Shown: positions 1 through 9,371 of the stretch, piece after piece
How the letters are laid out: each line of letters starts with the position of its first letter
Position numbering within the stretch: position 1 is the stretch's first letter
NCBI GenBank assembly: GCA_001769125.1
Contig: MEOG01000069.1
Location: 1-64,000, forward strand
Source: Bacteroidetes bacterium GWF2_35_48
Lineage (GTDB): Bacteria; Bacteroidota; Bacteroidia; Bacteroidales; GWF2-35-48
Direction: 5' to 3'
Length of the DNA stretch: 64,000 bases
Program-made: the position numbers and the translations under genes
Notes under the pieces: model-generated
Seen by the model: the letters and a program-made list of their open reading frames with translations, nothing else
What the model was told of the DNA's origin: nothing
Databases searched by the model: none

Positions 1-68
1 CCAAAAAGATAAAATTTTGTCGGACAACAGTGTTTTTTTATACAAATTCTGTTTGATTTTATATTTAT

Positions 69-287
69 CCGCATAAATCCGCAAAATCAGCGTCATCTGC
101 GTTCCAAAATAGCACAACGATTTGTATTTCCTCTGCGTACATCTGCAAATTCTGTATCATCTGCGACCTAAAACAATACAACAATCTGTGTTATTCGAGT
201 TTTACAATAGTACACTGATCTTACTGATACGACTGAATTATTTATTTTAATCCGCGTACATCCGCAAAATCCGTGTCATCTGCGTCC
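69..287. repeat. three dispersed copies of a ~37-bp intergenic repeat
   Basis: The first 360 bases hold no gene. They carry three related copies (about 69-103, 131-168 and 250-287) of a unit that reads roughly ccgcgtaaatccgc, then aaatc, then gtcatctgcgtcc. The copies are in the same orientation and diverge by several bases. The rest of the stretch is AT-rich and featureless. Units of this kind are scattered between genes in many Bacteroidota genomes; a function is not known to me. Confidence 0.7.
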
Positions 288-337
288 TCTTATCTGTAAT
301 TACAACCACAAAGAAAACGAAATCTTTCAATAATTAA

Positions 338-345
338 TATCTTTG
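338..345 (+). promoter_or_regulatory. Bacteroidota -7 promoter element for the sulfatase gene
   Basis: TATCTTTG is an exact match to the Bacteroidota -7 consensus TAnnTTTG and lies 15 bases before the ATG at 361. A clear -33 TTTG is not visible. The element overlaps an alternative TTG start at 343, which argues that translation begins at the ATG at 361 on a very short leader. Confidence 0.6.
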
Positions 346-360
346 CAAATAGTTAGAATT

Positions 361-2259
361 ATGAAGGAGCATTTTATACATATTAAACTTTTGCTAAAAC
401 GACTTGTGTTGCTTTTGATTTTATTTGAAGTAACCCGTGTTTTATTTTTCATTTTCAATTACCCGGTTTTCAAATCAATTTCATTTACCGAAACCCTTTC
501 TGTTTTGTTCTGGGGAATTCGTTTTGATTTTGCTTCAATTTTTTATCTGAATAGTTTTTTCATCTTACTACACCTGATTCCCGGAAATTTCAAAGAAAAA
601 AAATCATACCAATTATTTCTCAAAATTATTTTTCTTTTTGTTAATGCGCTTGCTCTGCTATCAAATTTTGTTGATTGCGCGTATTATGAATATCTTGGTA
701 AACGAAGTACTGCCGATTTTTTTAAGCTGTTTGGCATGGGAGACGACATTACAAACCTTTTACCACAATATATAAAAGACTTCTGGTATGTTCTTTTAAT
801 ATGGATTGCTACATTGATTGCAGCCTGGTTTTTCTATCCAATAATAAAACAGGTTTCTGTTTCTCAAAAACAATCAACATTAAAAAATATTTTCATTCAA
901 ACCGGAATTTCTGTTTTGCTTCTTGGCATTTTTTTCTCCATTGCAAGAGGCTGGGAACTCAAGCCCTTACGCATAATCAGCGCTGTGGAATACACCGATG
1001 CCCGCTATGCTCCTCTGCTCTTAAATACACCGTTTACAATTCTGAATACTTATAATATTGAACAAATTGAGGAGAAAAAATATTTTCCGGACGAAGAACT
1101 TGATAAATATTTTAATCCTGTAAAACATTATCAAAACACAGAAAAATTTGCAGCAAAAAATGTTGTGGTTATTATTCTTGAAAGCTTTTCCCGCGCATAC
1201 ATCGGAGCATTAAATAACAACAAGGGACACACTCCTTTTCTTGATTCATTAATTAAAAAAAGTTTGTGTTTTTCAAATGCCTATGCAAACGGAAAACGCT
1301 CTATCGAAGCGCTTCCCTCAATAATTGCAAGCCTTCCGCCACTGATGAGCGAGCCTTTTATTTCTTCAAATTATTCTGCAAATCACATCAACAGCCTTGC
1401 AGGGATATTGAAAAAAGAAGGATATAAAACTGCTTTTTTTCATGGGGGAGATAATGGAACCATGGGCTTCGACCTGTTTGCAAAAAGCGCAGGATTTGAT
1501 GAGTATTGCGGGAGAAAAGAATATAACAATGAAAAAGATTACGATGGCAACTGGGGGATTTACGACGAACCTTTTATGAAATATTTTGTAAAAAAAATGG
1601 ACATCTACAAACAACCTTTTTTCACTTGCCTGTTCACGCTTTCTTCGCATCACCCTTATTCTGTTCCTGAAAAATATAAAAACAAATTTGAAGGAGGCGA
1701 ACTCAATATTCTGAAATCTATCGAATATACTGATTATGCACTTGGTGATTTTTTCAGAAATGCAGAAAAGAAAGAATGGTTTCAGAATACAATTTTTGTT
1801 ATTACCGCAGACCACACCGCACCAGTATTAGAAGAACATTATAAAACAAAAACAGGAATGTTTGCGATTCCCATAATTTTTTATGCACCGGGAGACACTA
1901 CTGTTTTAGGAACCTTTGATCAGATAACACAGCAAATTGACATCATGCCCACAGTTCTCGATTACCTCAATTACAACAATGCTTTTATCAGTTTCGGAAA
2001 TTCTGTTTTTGATACTACAAATACTTTTTTCTCCATCAATTTTCTTGACGATTATTATCAACTTGTTCAGAATAATTTTGTGTTGCATTTCGACGGTGAA
2101 AAATCAATTGCTGTTTATGACATGAAAAAAGACAGCCTCTTAACAGACAACATTCTTTTAAAAAGCAAAACCCATATTTTATCTATGGAACACAAACTAA
2201 AAGCTATCATTCAGTCTTTCAATAACCGGATGATAACAAATAAACTTTCTCTGCAATAA
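361..2259 (+). CDS. LtaS-type membrane sulfatase-fold phosphoglycerol transferase family protein
   Basis: Predicted inner-membrane protein of 632 residues. About five hydrophobic helices fill residues 10-210 and are followed by an extracytoplasmic alkaline-phosphatase/sulfatase-fold domain (PF00884), as in lipoteichoic acid synthases and OpgB-like enzymes. Visible landmarks are NVVVIILESFSR (metal-binding Glu near 274), NGKRSIEALPS with Ser314 in the nucleophile position, FHGGDNG near 361, GNWGIYDE near 397, SSHHPYS near 429 and the metal motif ADHT near 483. In Gram-negative Bacteroidota such proteins probably transfer phosphoglycerol or phosphoethanolamine groups to envelope glycans; the substrate cannot be read here. 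The ATG at 361 is preferred to TTG 343, which lies inside the promoter element. It stands alone, with 146 bases to the next gene. Confidence 0.85.
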   Translation: MKEHFIHIKLLLKRLVLLLILFEVTRVLFFIFNYPVFKSISFTETLSVLFWGIRFDFASIFYLNSFFILLHLIPGNFKEKKSYQLFLKIIFLFVNALALLSNFVDCAYYEYLGKRSTADFFKLFGMGDDITNLLPQYIKDFWYVLLIWIATLIAAWFFYPIIKQVSVSQKQSTLKNIFIQTGISVLLLGIFFSIARGWELKPLRIISAVEYTDARYAPLLLNTPFTILNTYNIEQIEEKKYFPDEELDKYFNPVKHYQNTEKFAAKNVVVIILESFSRAYIGALNNNKGHTPFLDSLIKKSLCFSNAYANGKRSIEALPSIIASLPPLMSEPFISSNYSANHINSLAGILKKEGYKTAFFHGGDNGTMGFDLFAKSAGFDEYCGRKEYNNEKDYDGNWGIYDEPFMKYFVKKMDIYKQPFFTCLFTLSSHHPYSVPEKYKNKFEGGELNILKSIEYTDYALGDFFRNAEKKEWFQNTIFVITADHTAPVLEEHYKTKTGMFAIPIIFYAPGDTTVLGTFDQITQQIDIMPTVLDYLNYNNAFISFGNSVFDTTNTFFSINFLDDYYQLVQNNFVLHFDGEKSIAVYDMKKDSLLTDNILLKSKTHILSMEHKLKAIIQSFNNRMITNKLSLQ

Positions 2260-2405
2260 TTTTTGTATAATATCAAAAAAGTATTTATTTTGTAATTATT
2301 AGGATTGCAACTCAACAACTCAAATATACTTTTTTCTTTCTTTCAAAATTATTTTTGTTAAGGATTACGGATATTATTCTGTAAATGATTTATAAATTAA
2401 ATAAC

Positions 2406-4031
2406 ATGAAATACACATATCTATTTTTCTGTTTTTTATGGGCTTTTTCTTCCAATTCTTTGGCTCAGTCTGAAAAAATATATTTTGATAAATCTGGGAA
2501 ACCCGCATCTCAGGCAGACGCTTATTATTACAGAACAATAACGGATAAGCCCGGGTTCTACAAGTCCTTTTATATTTCAGATAATTCTCTGTATTTTGAA
2601 GGTCAGATTGAAATCGCAGATGCAAAAAACGAAGCAGACAACAAGTACAAAGAAACCTGCACATGGTATTATAAAAATGGGCAGAAAAAAGCTATTCGTT
2701 CTTTTAATAATGAAGGTCTTGAGCACGGAACAAGTTATTACTATTTTGAATCAGGAAGAATAGAAAAAGAAATTGAATTTAAAAACGGTAAAATTGTAAA
2801 TAACCGATACAAAGAATACTCCGAAAACGGACAGGTTTCAAGAATTTTTGAAGAAAAATTTCAGGAGAACAGCAATGAATGGGATTTATATGTAAGCGAT
2901 AAAAGTTCTGCAAAATTTACCGGAGATGCTCTTGAAATAAATTCTGCTACCGACGAAGGCACTGCACGTTTTATAAGTATTCCTATAGAAAGTAACGATT
3001 TTGTGATTGAAGCAATTATGAATTTTGATAAATGCCCCGACAACTTCAGAAGTGGTATTATATGGGGTTTTAAAGACTGGCAGAATTATCACTATTTTTT
3101 GATTGGCAAGTCCGAATTGTATATCGGAACAATTTATGAAGGAATTAAAGCCAGTAAGGTAGATGGTATGTTTACAGGAGATGTAAAAGAAAAAGCTTCT
3201 AACAATATTAAAATACTCAGTAACGATGGTAAATTAATTTTTAGCCTGAATGGACTGGTGCAGTATAAAATGGATTATTCAACTTTTTTTGGAAATAAAA
3301 TGGGTTTTGCATTAAGCGGAAAATCTACAATTAAAGCCGAAAAATTAATGGTTAAAGAAATAAGTTTTAAGAATTCTGCTTCAACACCTAACAACGATAT
3401 GGATGTAAAATCTACAGGCTCCGGTCTTATCGTCAGTCAAAATGGCTACATCTTAACCAATTACCATGTAGTGGAAGGGAGCGGAAAAATACTTATTGAA
3501 TTTTCTTTCAATGGTCAGGAAAAACAGTATACAGCAAAACTTATACAAAAAGACATTGATAACGATCTGGCATTAATAAAAATAGTGGAAGAAGATTTTA
3601 GTATTGATCCTCTTCCCTATGCTATAAGAGAATCCGGAAATCTTGATGTTGGTGCATCTGTGTTTACGGTCGGATTTCCTTATGCCCTTAAAGGTATGGG
3701 AAAAGAAGTGAAATTCAGCGATGGGAAAATCAGTTCTAAAACTGGCTACAATAATGCTGTTAACATGTACCAAACCTCAATACCCGTACAGCCAGGAAAC
3801 AGCGGCGGACCTGTTTTTTCAGACAAAGGACAACTGGTGGGAGTTATCAATGCAAAATTAAGAGGGGGAGACAATGTTTCTTACATCATTAAACTGAATT
3901 ATGTAAAAAATCTCATAGAATTACTTCCCGAAACCATTCCAATGCCCAATAATCAAGCAATTTTAAATATGCCTCTGGAAGAAAAAATTAAAGTAATTTC
4001 AAATTATGTTGTTTTAATTAAAATTAAATAA
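2406..4031 (+). CDS. secreted MORN_2 repeat / trypsin-like (DegP-type) serine protease fusion
   Basis: Secreted protein of 541 residues. The signal peptide MKYTYLFFCFLWAFSSNSLAQ supports the start at 2406 rather than the in-frame ATG at 2385. After it come MORN_2-type repeats (WYYKNGQKKA, YYYFESGRIEKE, YKEYSENGQ; about residues 80-155), then a beta-sandwich-like region (about 165-320) resembling LamG/3-keto-disaccharide hydrolase folds. The C-terminal trypsin-like domain has a full triad: His354 in TNYHVV, Asp387 in NDLALI, Ser466 in PGNSGGP. No PDZ domain follows. It is the first gene of a three-gene run with gaps of 2 and 11 bases, so it probably acts in the periplasm or at the surface with those partners. 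The combination is unusual; the target is unknown. Confidence 0.8.
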   Translation: MKYTYLFFCFLWAFSSNSLAQSEKIYFDKSGKPASQADAYYYRTITDKPGFYKSFYISDNSLYFEGQIEIADAKNEADNKYKETCTWYYKNGQKKAIRSFNNEGLEHGTSYYYFESGRIEKEIEFKNGKIVNNRYKEYSENGQVSRIFEEKFQENSNEWDLYVSDKSSAKFTGDALEINSATDEGTARFISIPIESNDFVIEAIMNFDKCPDNFRSGIIWGFKDWQNYHYFLIGKSELYIGTIYEGIKASKVDGMFTGDVKEKASNNIKILSNDGKLIFSLNGLVQYKMDYSTFFGNKMGFALSGKSTIKAEKLMVKEISFKNSASTPNNDMDVKSTGSGLIVSQNGYILTNYHVVEGSGKILIEFSFNGQEKQYTAKLIQKDIDNDLALIKIVEEDFSIDPLPYAIRESGNLDVGASVFTVGFPYALKGMGKEVKFSDGKISSKTGYNNAVNMYQTSIPVQPGNSGGPVFSDKGQLVGVINAKLRGGDNVSYIIKLNYVKNLIELLPETIPMPNNQAILNMPLEEKIKVISNYVVLIKIK

Positions 4032-4033
4032 AT

Positions 4034-5716
4034 ATGCGGTTTTATGCTTTTTTTATTGTCCTGTCTTTATTAACAATTTCTTCATTTTCGCAGAAATTAG
4101 ATATCAAATGGAGCGAACAGATGAAATACTCGAACAAACAAGACGGTTTTTTTAAATCGGTTGCCGGAGTAAATGATAAATATATTTATTGTCTTTTTAC
4201 CCGCAATTTGAAAAAACGCATTATTACCGACAAATATCTGAAAATAGTCGCTTTCGACAGGCAAACACTTCAAAAAGTGTCTTCAGTTGGTCTAAAAGGA
4301 TATCCGGAGAACAAAGAAAAACGCGATTTGTTAAAAAAGCTCCATTATTATAAAACAATTATTTTCGATAAAGTGGTTTATGTTTTCTGGACTTTAGAAT
4401 CAAGTGGGCGTGAAGAAATTTATGTTCAAAGTTTTAATGAATCGCTAGGAAAACTTTCTTCTATTAAAAAAGTGTATGAATTAACTTCAGAACGTTCTGA
4501 TAATAAAAAAGCAGAGGCATTAGTTCTCGGTACAAAAAACGATCTTGTTCTTATAGGGGGCGAAAAAGCAGCAAAAAAAGAAGAATCTGTAACCCTTTCT
4601 TATAAACTGTTAAACTCCGATTTAAGTTTTGTTTCTTCCAACGAAGTAGAACTACCTATTAAAGTTACCGGAAAATCGTATGGACTTACAAGCTATTACG
4701 AACTCGGTGATGATGGAAATCTTTACGTTTATTCTTATGTGTCAATGGGCAAAGAAGAACAAAAAGAACTTGGTAAAAACGAATACACCTATTACTGTAT
4801 TTTTTCAGCTATAAATCTTGATAAAGGTGCTATTAAATCTTACCGTATTAAATTTGATCAGAAAAACATTTACAGTCTGCGTAGTTTTCACGATGGTAAT
4901 TCTATTAAATTGTATGGCTATTATACAGATTTGACTATTGACCCGAAAGCAGGTGCTACTCATGGTTTGTTTTATTCAAATATTGATAAAAATACACTCG
5001 AAATTATTGAAGAACCTATATTTACAGCCTTTTCTACTGAAGAAAAAAATAAAATTAAAAAAGATGAAAAAGAACCTTATCTCGTAAATTCAATTATAAC
5101 AAAAGTTCAAAAGTATAACGACAGAGACATTTTGTTCAGTTATAAAACGCATAGTTACTCTTATACAAGCTGTAACGGTAAAACCTGCCATACGGTTATT
5201 GAATGTAAAAATTCTGATGTTTTATGTATGGCTGTAAACAAAAAAGGTGAAATTGAATGGTTGAATAACCACGACAGATTCTACATTCATAACGGATGGT
5301 ATGTTGAAGATGTTCAGATTCTTTTTGAAGACAATAAATTTTTCATCACTTATGCCGACAGAAATAAATTTGATGCGAAAAGAAACAGAAAGGTGTCTAA
5401 AAGTAAACGAGAACTCCGAGATTTCATAGATTATATTATTCTCGACCCTGAAAATGGTCAAACCACTCAACATGAAATTGTTTTAAACCCTCCCGGAACA
5501 AAGAAAAAAAATCGAAAATACGCAGATGCCAGCGATATTGTTGAAAAAAATAATGCTTTATATATTACCAGTACAAAAGTTAAAATGAAACCCGCAGCTA
5601 TAGCGGTCTCTATAGCGCTTATTCCGGTGTTGGTCGTTGGGTCAATGATCCCATCTTTTATGCCATCCTCCTATTACGGAATTGGTTTTGTTGGAAATAT
5701 TCAGATAGTCAAGTAA
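4034..5716 (+). CDS. exported protein of unknown function, second gene of protease operon
   Basis: 560 residues, not recognised. It has an N-terminal signal peptide (MRFYAFFIVLSLLTISSFSQ) and a hydrophobic segment near the C-terminus (about residues 517-545, AAIAVSIALIPVLVVGSMI), so it may stay attached to a membrane. The body is rich in Lys, Tyr and Ser with beta-strand-like stretches (YIYCLFTR, VYVFWTL, DILFSYKTH) reminiscent of a propeller, but no repeat is clear enough to name. It starts 2 bases after the stop of the MORN/trypsin protease gene and is followed after 11 bases by another exported protein, so the three are very likely co-transcribed. Confidence 0.75.
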   Translation: MRFYAFFIVLSLLTISSFSQKLDIKWSEQMKYSNKQDGFFKSVAGVNDKYIYCLFTRNLKKRIITDKYLKIVAFDRQTLQKVSSVGLKGYPENKEKRDLLKKLHYYKTIIFDKVVYVFWTLESSGREEIYVQSFNESLGKLSSIKKVYELTSERSDNKKAEALVLGTKNDLVLIGGEKAAKKEESVTLSYKLLNSDLSFVSSNEVELPIKVTGKSYGLTSYYELGDDGNLYVYSYVSMGKEEQKELGKNEYTYYCIFSAINLDKGAIKSYRIKFDQKNIYSLRSFHDGNSIKLYGYYTDLTIDPKAGATHGLFYSNIDKNTLEIIEEPIFTAFSTEEKNKIKKDEKEPYLVNSIITKVQKYNDRDILFSYKTHSYSYTSCNGKTCHTVIECKNSDVLCMAVNKKGEIEWLNNHDRFYIHNGWYVEDVQILFEDNKFFITYADRNKFDAKRNRKVSKSKRELRDFIDYIILDPENGQTTQHEIVLNPPGTKKKNRKYADASDIVEKNNALYITSTKVKMKPAAIAVSIALIPVLVVGSMIPSFMPSSYYGIGFVGNIQIVK

Positions 5717-5727
5717 AACAATATAGC

Positions 5728-6543
5728 ATGAAATATTCTATTCTTATAACTGTTATTTTTATTATAAATTCTGTATGCGGATTTTCTCAAAACACACCAC
5801 CGTCAAATGATCTGGATAACTTATATACTCCTCCTGCCGGATCTGTGCTTGATACCAAAGGGGCAAAATCTACCAGCCAGACAAAACCGGGATCAGTAAC
5901 TCAGTCGAAAAATATTACATTGTTTAATCTTGCACTCGTACTAAGGTCTAACATTTATGTAACTTATGAAAGATCGCTAAACGACCAGTTTTCTGTACTG
6001 GGAGGCTTGGGTACTTATTTTGCAAGAGACATGTTTGAATTTGTTACATCAGAGATGGGGTCTGAGTTGTTTTCTTCAAGCGATGATGGAGGTACTCATT
6101 ACAGAAGAATATGGAATCCTCTTTATTCTGATTTATCATCAGGAGGAATTCAGTTTGGTTTTGCCGGTCGTTTTTACTTTGAAGACGATTATGAAGATAG
6201 GTCTTATCTGGAGTTGGGAGCAAGATACTATCAGTGGTACTTTACTTCTAAAACAAGAACAGGTTCAAGTGTAATCTTAAAACCAGGAACAGAATTTGCC
6301 ATTTATAATCAGCAATATTTTTTAAATTATGGAAAACAGTATACAACCGGAGATAAAATAAAATTTGCGCATGAGTTTTATTATGGCATTGGTCTCAGAT
6401 TCTATTCCTGTGATGAATTAGAGGACACAGAAACAACAAATGTTAATGGCAGCTCACTGACGACCTATTCCCCTACGGGTAACCGCCATTCACTAAAAAC
6501 AATCAGTTTGTTATTAGGATATAAACTTGGCATTGGCTGGTAG
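5728..6543 (+). CDS. predicted outer-membrane beta-barrel-like protein, third gene of protease operon
   Basis: 271 residues with signal peptide MKYSILITVIFIINSVCGFSQ, then a low-complexity Pro/Ser/Thr linker (residues 24-60). Alternating strands end in aromatic residues (FAGRFYFEDDYEDRSYLELG, ARYYQWYF, LGYKLGIGW at the C-terminus), the pattern of small outer-membrane barrels of the OmpW/porin-like type. No specific family recognised. Its place behind the MORN/trypsin protease and an exported protein of unknown function suggests an envelope role for the whole operon. Confidence 0.65.
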   Translation: MKYSILITVIFIINSVCGFSQNTPPSNDLDNLYTPPAGSVLDTKGAKSTSQTKPGSVTQSKNITLFNLALVLRSNIYVTYERSLNDQFSVLGGLGTYFARDMFEFVTSEMGSELFSSSDDGGTHYRRIWNPLYSDLSSGGIQFGFAGRFYFEDDYEDRSYLELGARYYQWYFTSKTRTGSSVILKPGTEFAIYNQQYFLNYGKQYTTGDKIKFAHEFYYGIGLRFYSCDELEDTETTNVNGSSLTTYSPTGNRHSLKTISLLLGYKLGIGW

Positions 6544-6612
6544 TTATACTGTAAACGTATGGTATTTTAACATTTTACTGTTTTTGCAACCCCCACCTGC
6601 AACAATTTGTCA

Positions 6613-6650
6613 ACCTTAGTGAATCTTAGTGTCCTTAGTGGCTTAGTGGT
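6613..6650 (+). repeat. dispersed 'ccttagtg' intergenic repeat
   Basis: Short degenerate tandem: accttagtgaatcttagtg followed by tccttagtggcttagtggt, i.e. about four units built on cTTAGTG. It lies between the exported-protein operon and the TPR-phosphatase promoter and is distinct from the other intergenic repeats in the window. Confidence 0.6.
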
Positions 6651-6721
6651 AAAATTTTTCTTGTTAATACTTTCCCTGATAAATTTTTACAAAAAAAATA
6701 GACTTCTGTCCCGCAAAATAT

Positions 6722-6729
6722 TAAATTTG
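6722..6729 (+). promoter_or_regulatory. -7 promoter element of the TPR-SpoIIE gene
   Basis: TAAATTTG matches TAnnTTTG exactly, 19 bases before the ATG at 6748. A TTTG -33 element is not obvious (TTCTG at 6704-6708 is the nearest). It supports the start at 6748 over the upstream TTG at 6607. Confidence 0.5.
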
Positions 6730-6747
6730 TATTTAAAAATTATAACC

Positions 6748-9345
6748 ATGCGTTTCTTTTTTCTACTAATTCTGACAGGCATTTTTATCTTGCATTCTGT
6801 TGCACAAAGCAATACAGACAGCCTCATCCGTATTATTGAAAAGACACATAAAGACAGTGCTAAAATTAACCTGCTGAATAAAATCAGTGCTGAATTAGTG
6901 GGTATAGATAATAATGCCGCTTTGAAATATGCCGAACAGGCAAAAAATCTTTCTGAAAAAATTGGCGACAACAAATATCTTTCTCTTTCTTTATATAATA
7001 TCGGCTGTGCGTATAAAGATATGGCAGAATATAATAAATGCCTGGATTTTCTCAAACAATCACTGCAACTTCGCCGGGAGATGAAAGATGAGATTGAGAT
7101 TTCTGCTTCTCTTGCAAATATTGGATTGGTATACAAAGACATGAACCAATCTGATAAATCGCAGCAATACCTTTCAGAAGCAATGCAAATAAGCGAACGA
7201 ATTCACGATCTCAACGGATTGGCAAACGCTAAAAGCGGTCTCGGAAGCTTGTTTTGGAAAAATAAAAACTTTGCGCAGGCATTGATACATTTTATGGAAG
7301 TGCTTGAAATAAGAGAAAGATTGGGCGTGAAAAAAGACATGGCTATCAGCATGAACAATCTTGGTATGGTCTATAAGGATTATGCAAATTTTTCCATGGC
7401 GAAAGAATTTTACCAAAAATCTCTTGACATAAGCAGAAGTATTGTTGATATTAAAACAGAAGCAAATACCCTGAATCTCATTGGCGGTTTATTTTGGGAT
7501 ATGAAACTTTATGGAGAAGCTATCGAATATTATCTGGAATCGTTAAAGCTCCGTGAAAAAATCGGAAATAAAAAAGATATTGCCGCTTCGAATCATAATA
7601 TTGGCAGCGTTTTTAAAAGCATCAACCATAATACCAAAGCACTGTATTATTATGAAAAAGCTTTGGAGTTCCGAAAAGAACTGGGAGACGAATCGCTTCT
7701 CTCTTATACCTTAAATGATATGGGAACGGTATATAAAAACCTGAAAAACTACGAAAAGGCGCTTGAACTCTACAATGAAGCTCTTGAAATACGAAGAAAT
7801 CTTGCAGATAAAATCGGGATAGCCGGATCTTATAAAAATATTGGGATTATTTACAAAGAAAAAAAACAATACGATGTGGCTGTTCTTACTTACGAAAAAG
7901 CGTTGGCACTCTATGAAGAAACAAATGATAAAAGAAATGTAGCAAATGTTTTAAATTATATAGGAAACGTTTTTCTTGAAAAAAATAAAACCAATGACGC
8001 TTCAGAATATTATAAAAAAGCTTTAAATGTAAGTCATGAAGCCGGATACAAAGAGGGAATCATTTTCAGCAACCTCAATTTGGCTGATTTAACGATAAAA
8101 AAAGGGCAAAAAAAAGAATCAATCCCTTTCCTTGAAGAAGCCCTGAACGTTGCAAGAGATATTGATCTGAAAGAAGCCTTATTGCGCATTTACGATCTTT
8201 TCAACGATTTGTATTCTGGAATGGGAGATTATAAAAAAGCATGGGATTTTAAATGCCTGCATGCTGAAATTAAAGACAGCCTGATGGCAGAAGAAAATAT
8301 TAAAAAAATCGCCGAAGTACAGGTCAAATATCTTGTTTACAAACAAGACAAGGAAATGAGTGAAAAAAAGTTCGAATTATTTCAAAAACAATCCCAGCTC
8401 GCTACAGAAAAAAATATCAGATATTTTTTGCTTTTCGGTCTGTTGATAATTCTGTTAGTTTTATTTTTATTATATCGGCAGTATAAAACAAAAAAGCGTT
8501 CCAACATAAAACTTGCAGCCCAGAAAAACGAAATAGAAAAACAATCGCAATTACTTGAATTTGCAAACGTGCAGCTACAGGAAAAAAATACCCAGATTAC
8601 CGACAGCATCCATTATGCAAAACTTATTCAGGAAGCAATACTTCCAAGAGAAAAATATATTAAAGAAAGTCTGCCCGATTCATTTATTCATTTCAAACCA
8701 AGAGATATTGTAAGTGGAGATTTTTATTGGTTTCATAAGGAAAATAATTTTATATTTTTTGCTGTGGTAGATTGTACCGGACATGGAGTACCGGGTGGCT
8801 TTATGAGTATGATTGGCTATACCTTGTTAAACGATATTGTTAAAGAGAAAAAAACATTTGAACCCGCCAAAGTGCTCGAAAAATTAAATCTTGCCGTTTT
8901 TCATACCCTGAACCAGAAAGAAAGCAAACAAGATGATGGCATGGATATTTCATTTTGTTGCATTGATACAAATGAAAATGTAATTTCATTAAGCCTCGCG
9001 AATCAAAGTGCTTATTTTTGTCAGGATGGAGAAATAAAATCTTTATCAGGCGATATTTTTTCCATTGGTGGAATTTTTTCCAGCAGGGTACAGGTAAATT
9101 TCACAACACATTCATTTGCTCTGAAAAAAGGCTCTGTGTTATATATGCTTTCTGATGGTTATGCCGACCAGATCGGCGAAGAAGGAAATGATAAATTCAG
9201 TACCGCGCGTTTTGAAAAAACACTCACAGAAATTAACCAACTTCCTTTAGAAAAACAACAGGAAATAATCAATAATAATTTTCTTGCATGGAAAGGCAGC
9301 CGTCGCCAGATAGACGATGTTCTAGTAACAGGAATACGGTTTTAG
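6748..9345 (+). CDS. TPR sensor / transmembrane / SpoIIE-type PP2C phosphatase
   Basis: 865-residue membrane signalling protein. A signal peptide (MRFFFLLILTGIFILHSVAQ) is followed by roughly ten tetratricopeptide repeats up to about residue 500; repeated cores are ALKYAEQA, YNKCLDFLKQSL and YEKALELYNEALEI. One transmembrane helix (about 556-577, FLLFGLLIILLVLFLLY), a short coiled coil, then a SpoIIE/RsbU-like serine phosphatase domain (about 615-865) with metal-binding motifs VVDCTGHGVPGG, MLSDGYADQIG and RRQIDDVLVTG. The TPR part should be periplasmic and the phosphatase cytoplasmic. Such proteins usually dephosphorylate an anti-sigma-antagonist (STAS) protein, but no STAS or kinase gene is adjacent. 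The upstream extension to 6607 runs through a repeat and promoter and is rejected. A second SpoIIE protein with a different sensor lies at 54095-57616. Confidence 0.9.
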   Translation: MRFFFLLILTGIFILHSVAQSNTDSLIRIIEKTHKDSAKINLLNKISAELVGIDNNAALKYAEQAKNLSEKIGDNKYLSLSLYNIGCAYKDMAEYNKCLDFLKQSLQLRREMKDEIEISASLANIGLVYKDMNQSDKSQQYLSEAMQISERIHDLNGLANAKSGLGSLFWKNKNFAQALIHFMEVLEIRERLGVKKDMAISMNNLGMVYKDYANFSMAKEFYQKSLDISRSIVDIKTEANTLNLIGGLFWDMKLYGEAIEYYLESLKLREKIGNKKDIAASNHNIGSVFKSINHNTKALYYYEKALEFRKELGDESLLSYTLNDMGTVYKNLKNYEKALELYNEALEIRRNLADKIGIAGSYKNIGIIYKEKKQYDVAVLTYEKALALYEETNDKRNVANVLNYIGNVFLEKNKTNDASEYYKKALNVSHEAGYKEGIIFSNLNLADLTIKKGQKKESIPFLEEALNVARDIDLKEALLRIYDLFNDLYSGMGDYKKAWDFKCLHAEIKDSLMAEENIKKIAEVQVKYLVYKQDKEMSEKKFELFQKQSQLATEKNIRYFLLFGLLIILLVLFLLYRQYKTKKRSNIKLAAQKNEIEKQSQLLEFANVQLQEKNTQITDSIHYAKLIQEAILPREKYIKESLPDSFIHFKPRDIVSGDFYWFHKENNFIFFAVVDCTGHGVPGGFMSMIGYTLLNDIVKEKKTFEPAKVLEKLNLAVFHTLNQKESKQDDGMDISFCCIDTNENVISLSLANQSAYFCQDGEIKSLSGDIFSIGGIFSSRVQVNFTTHSFALKKGSVLYMLSDGYADQIGEEGNDKFSTARFEKTLTEINQLPLEKQQEIINNNFLAWKGSRRQIDDVLVTGIRF

Positions 9346-9371
9346 ATAGTTATTGTGGCATCTGCGGCATA

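Noticed and set aside
1-360. CRISPR or tRNA in the first 360 bases
   Set aside because: The three repeat copies diverge and have unequal spacing (about 62 and 119 bases); no cloverleaf was found.
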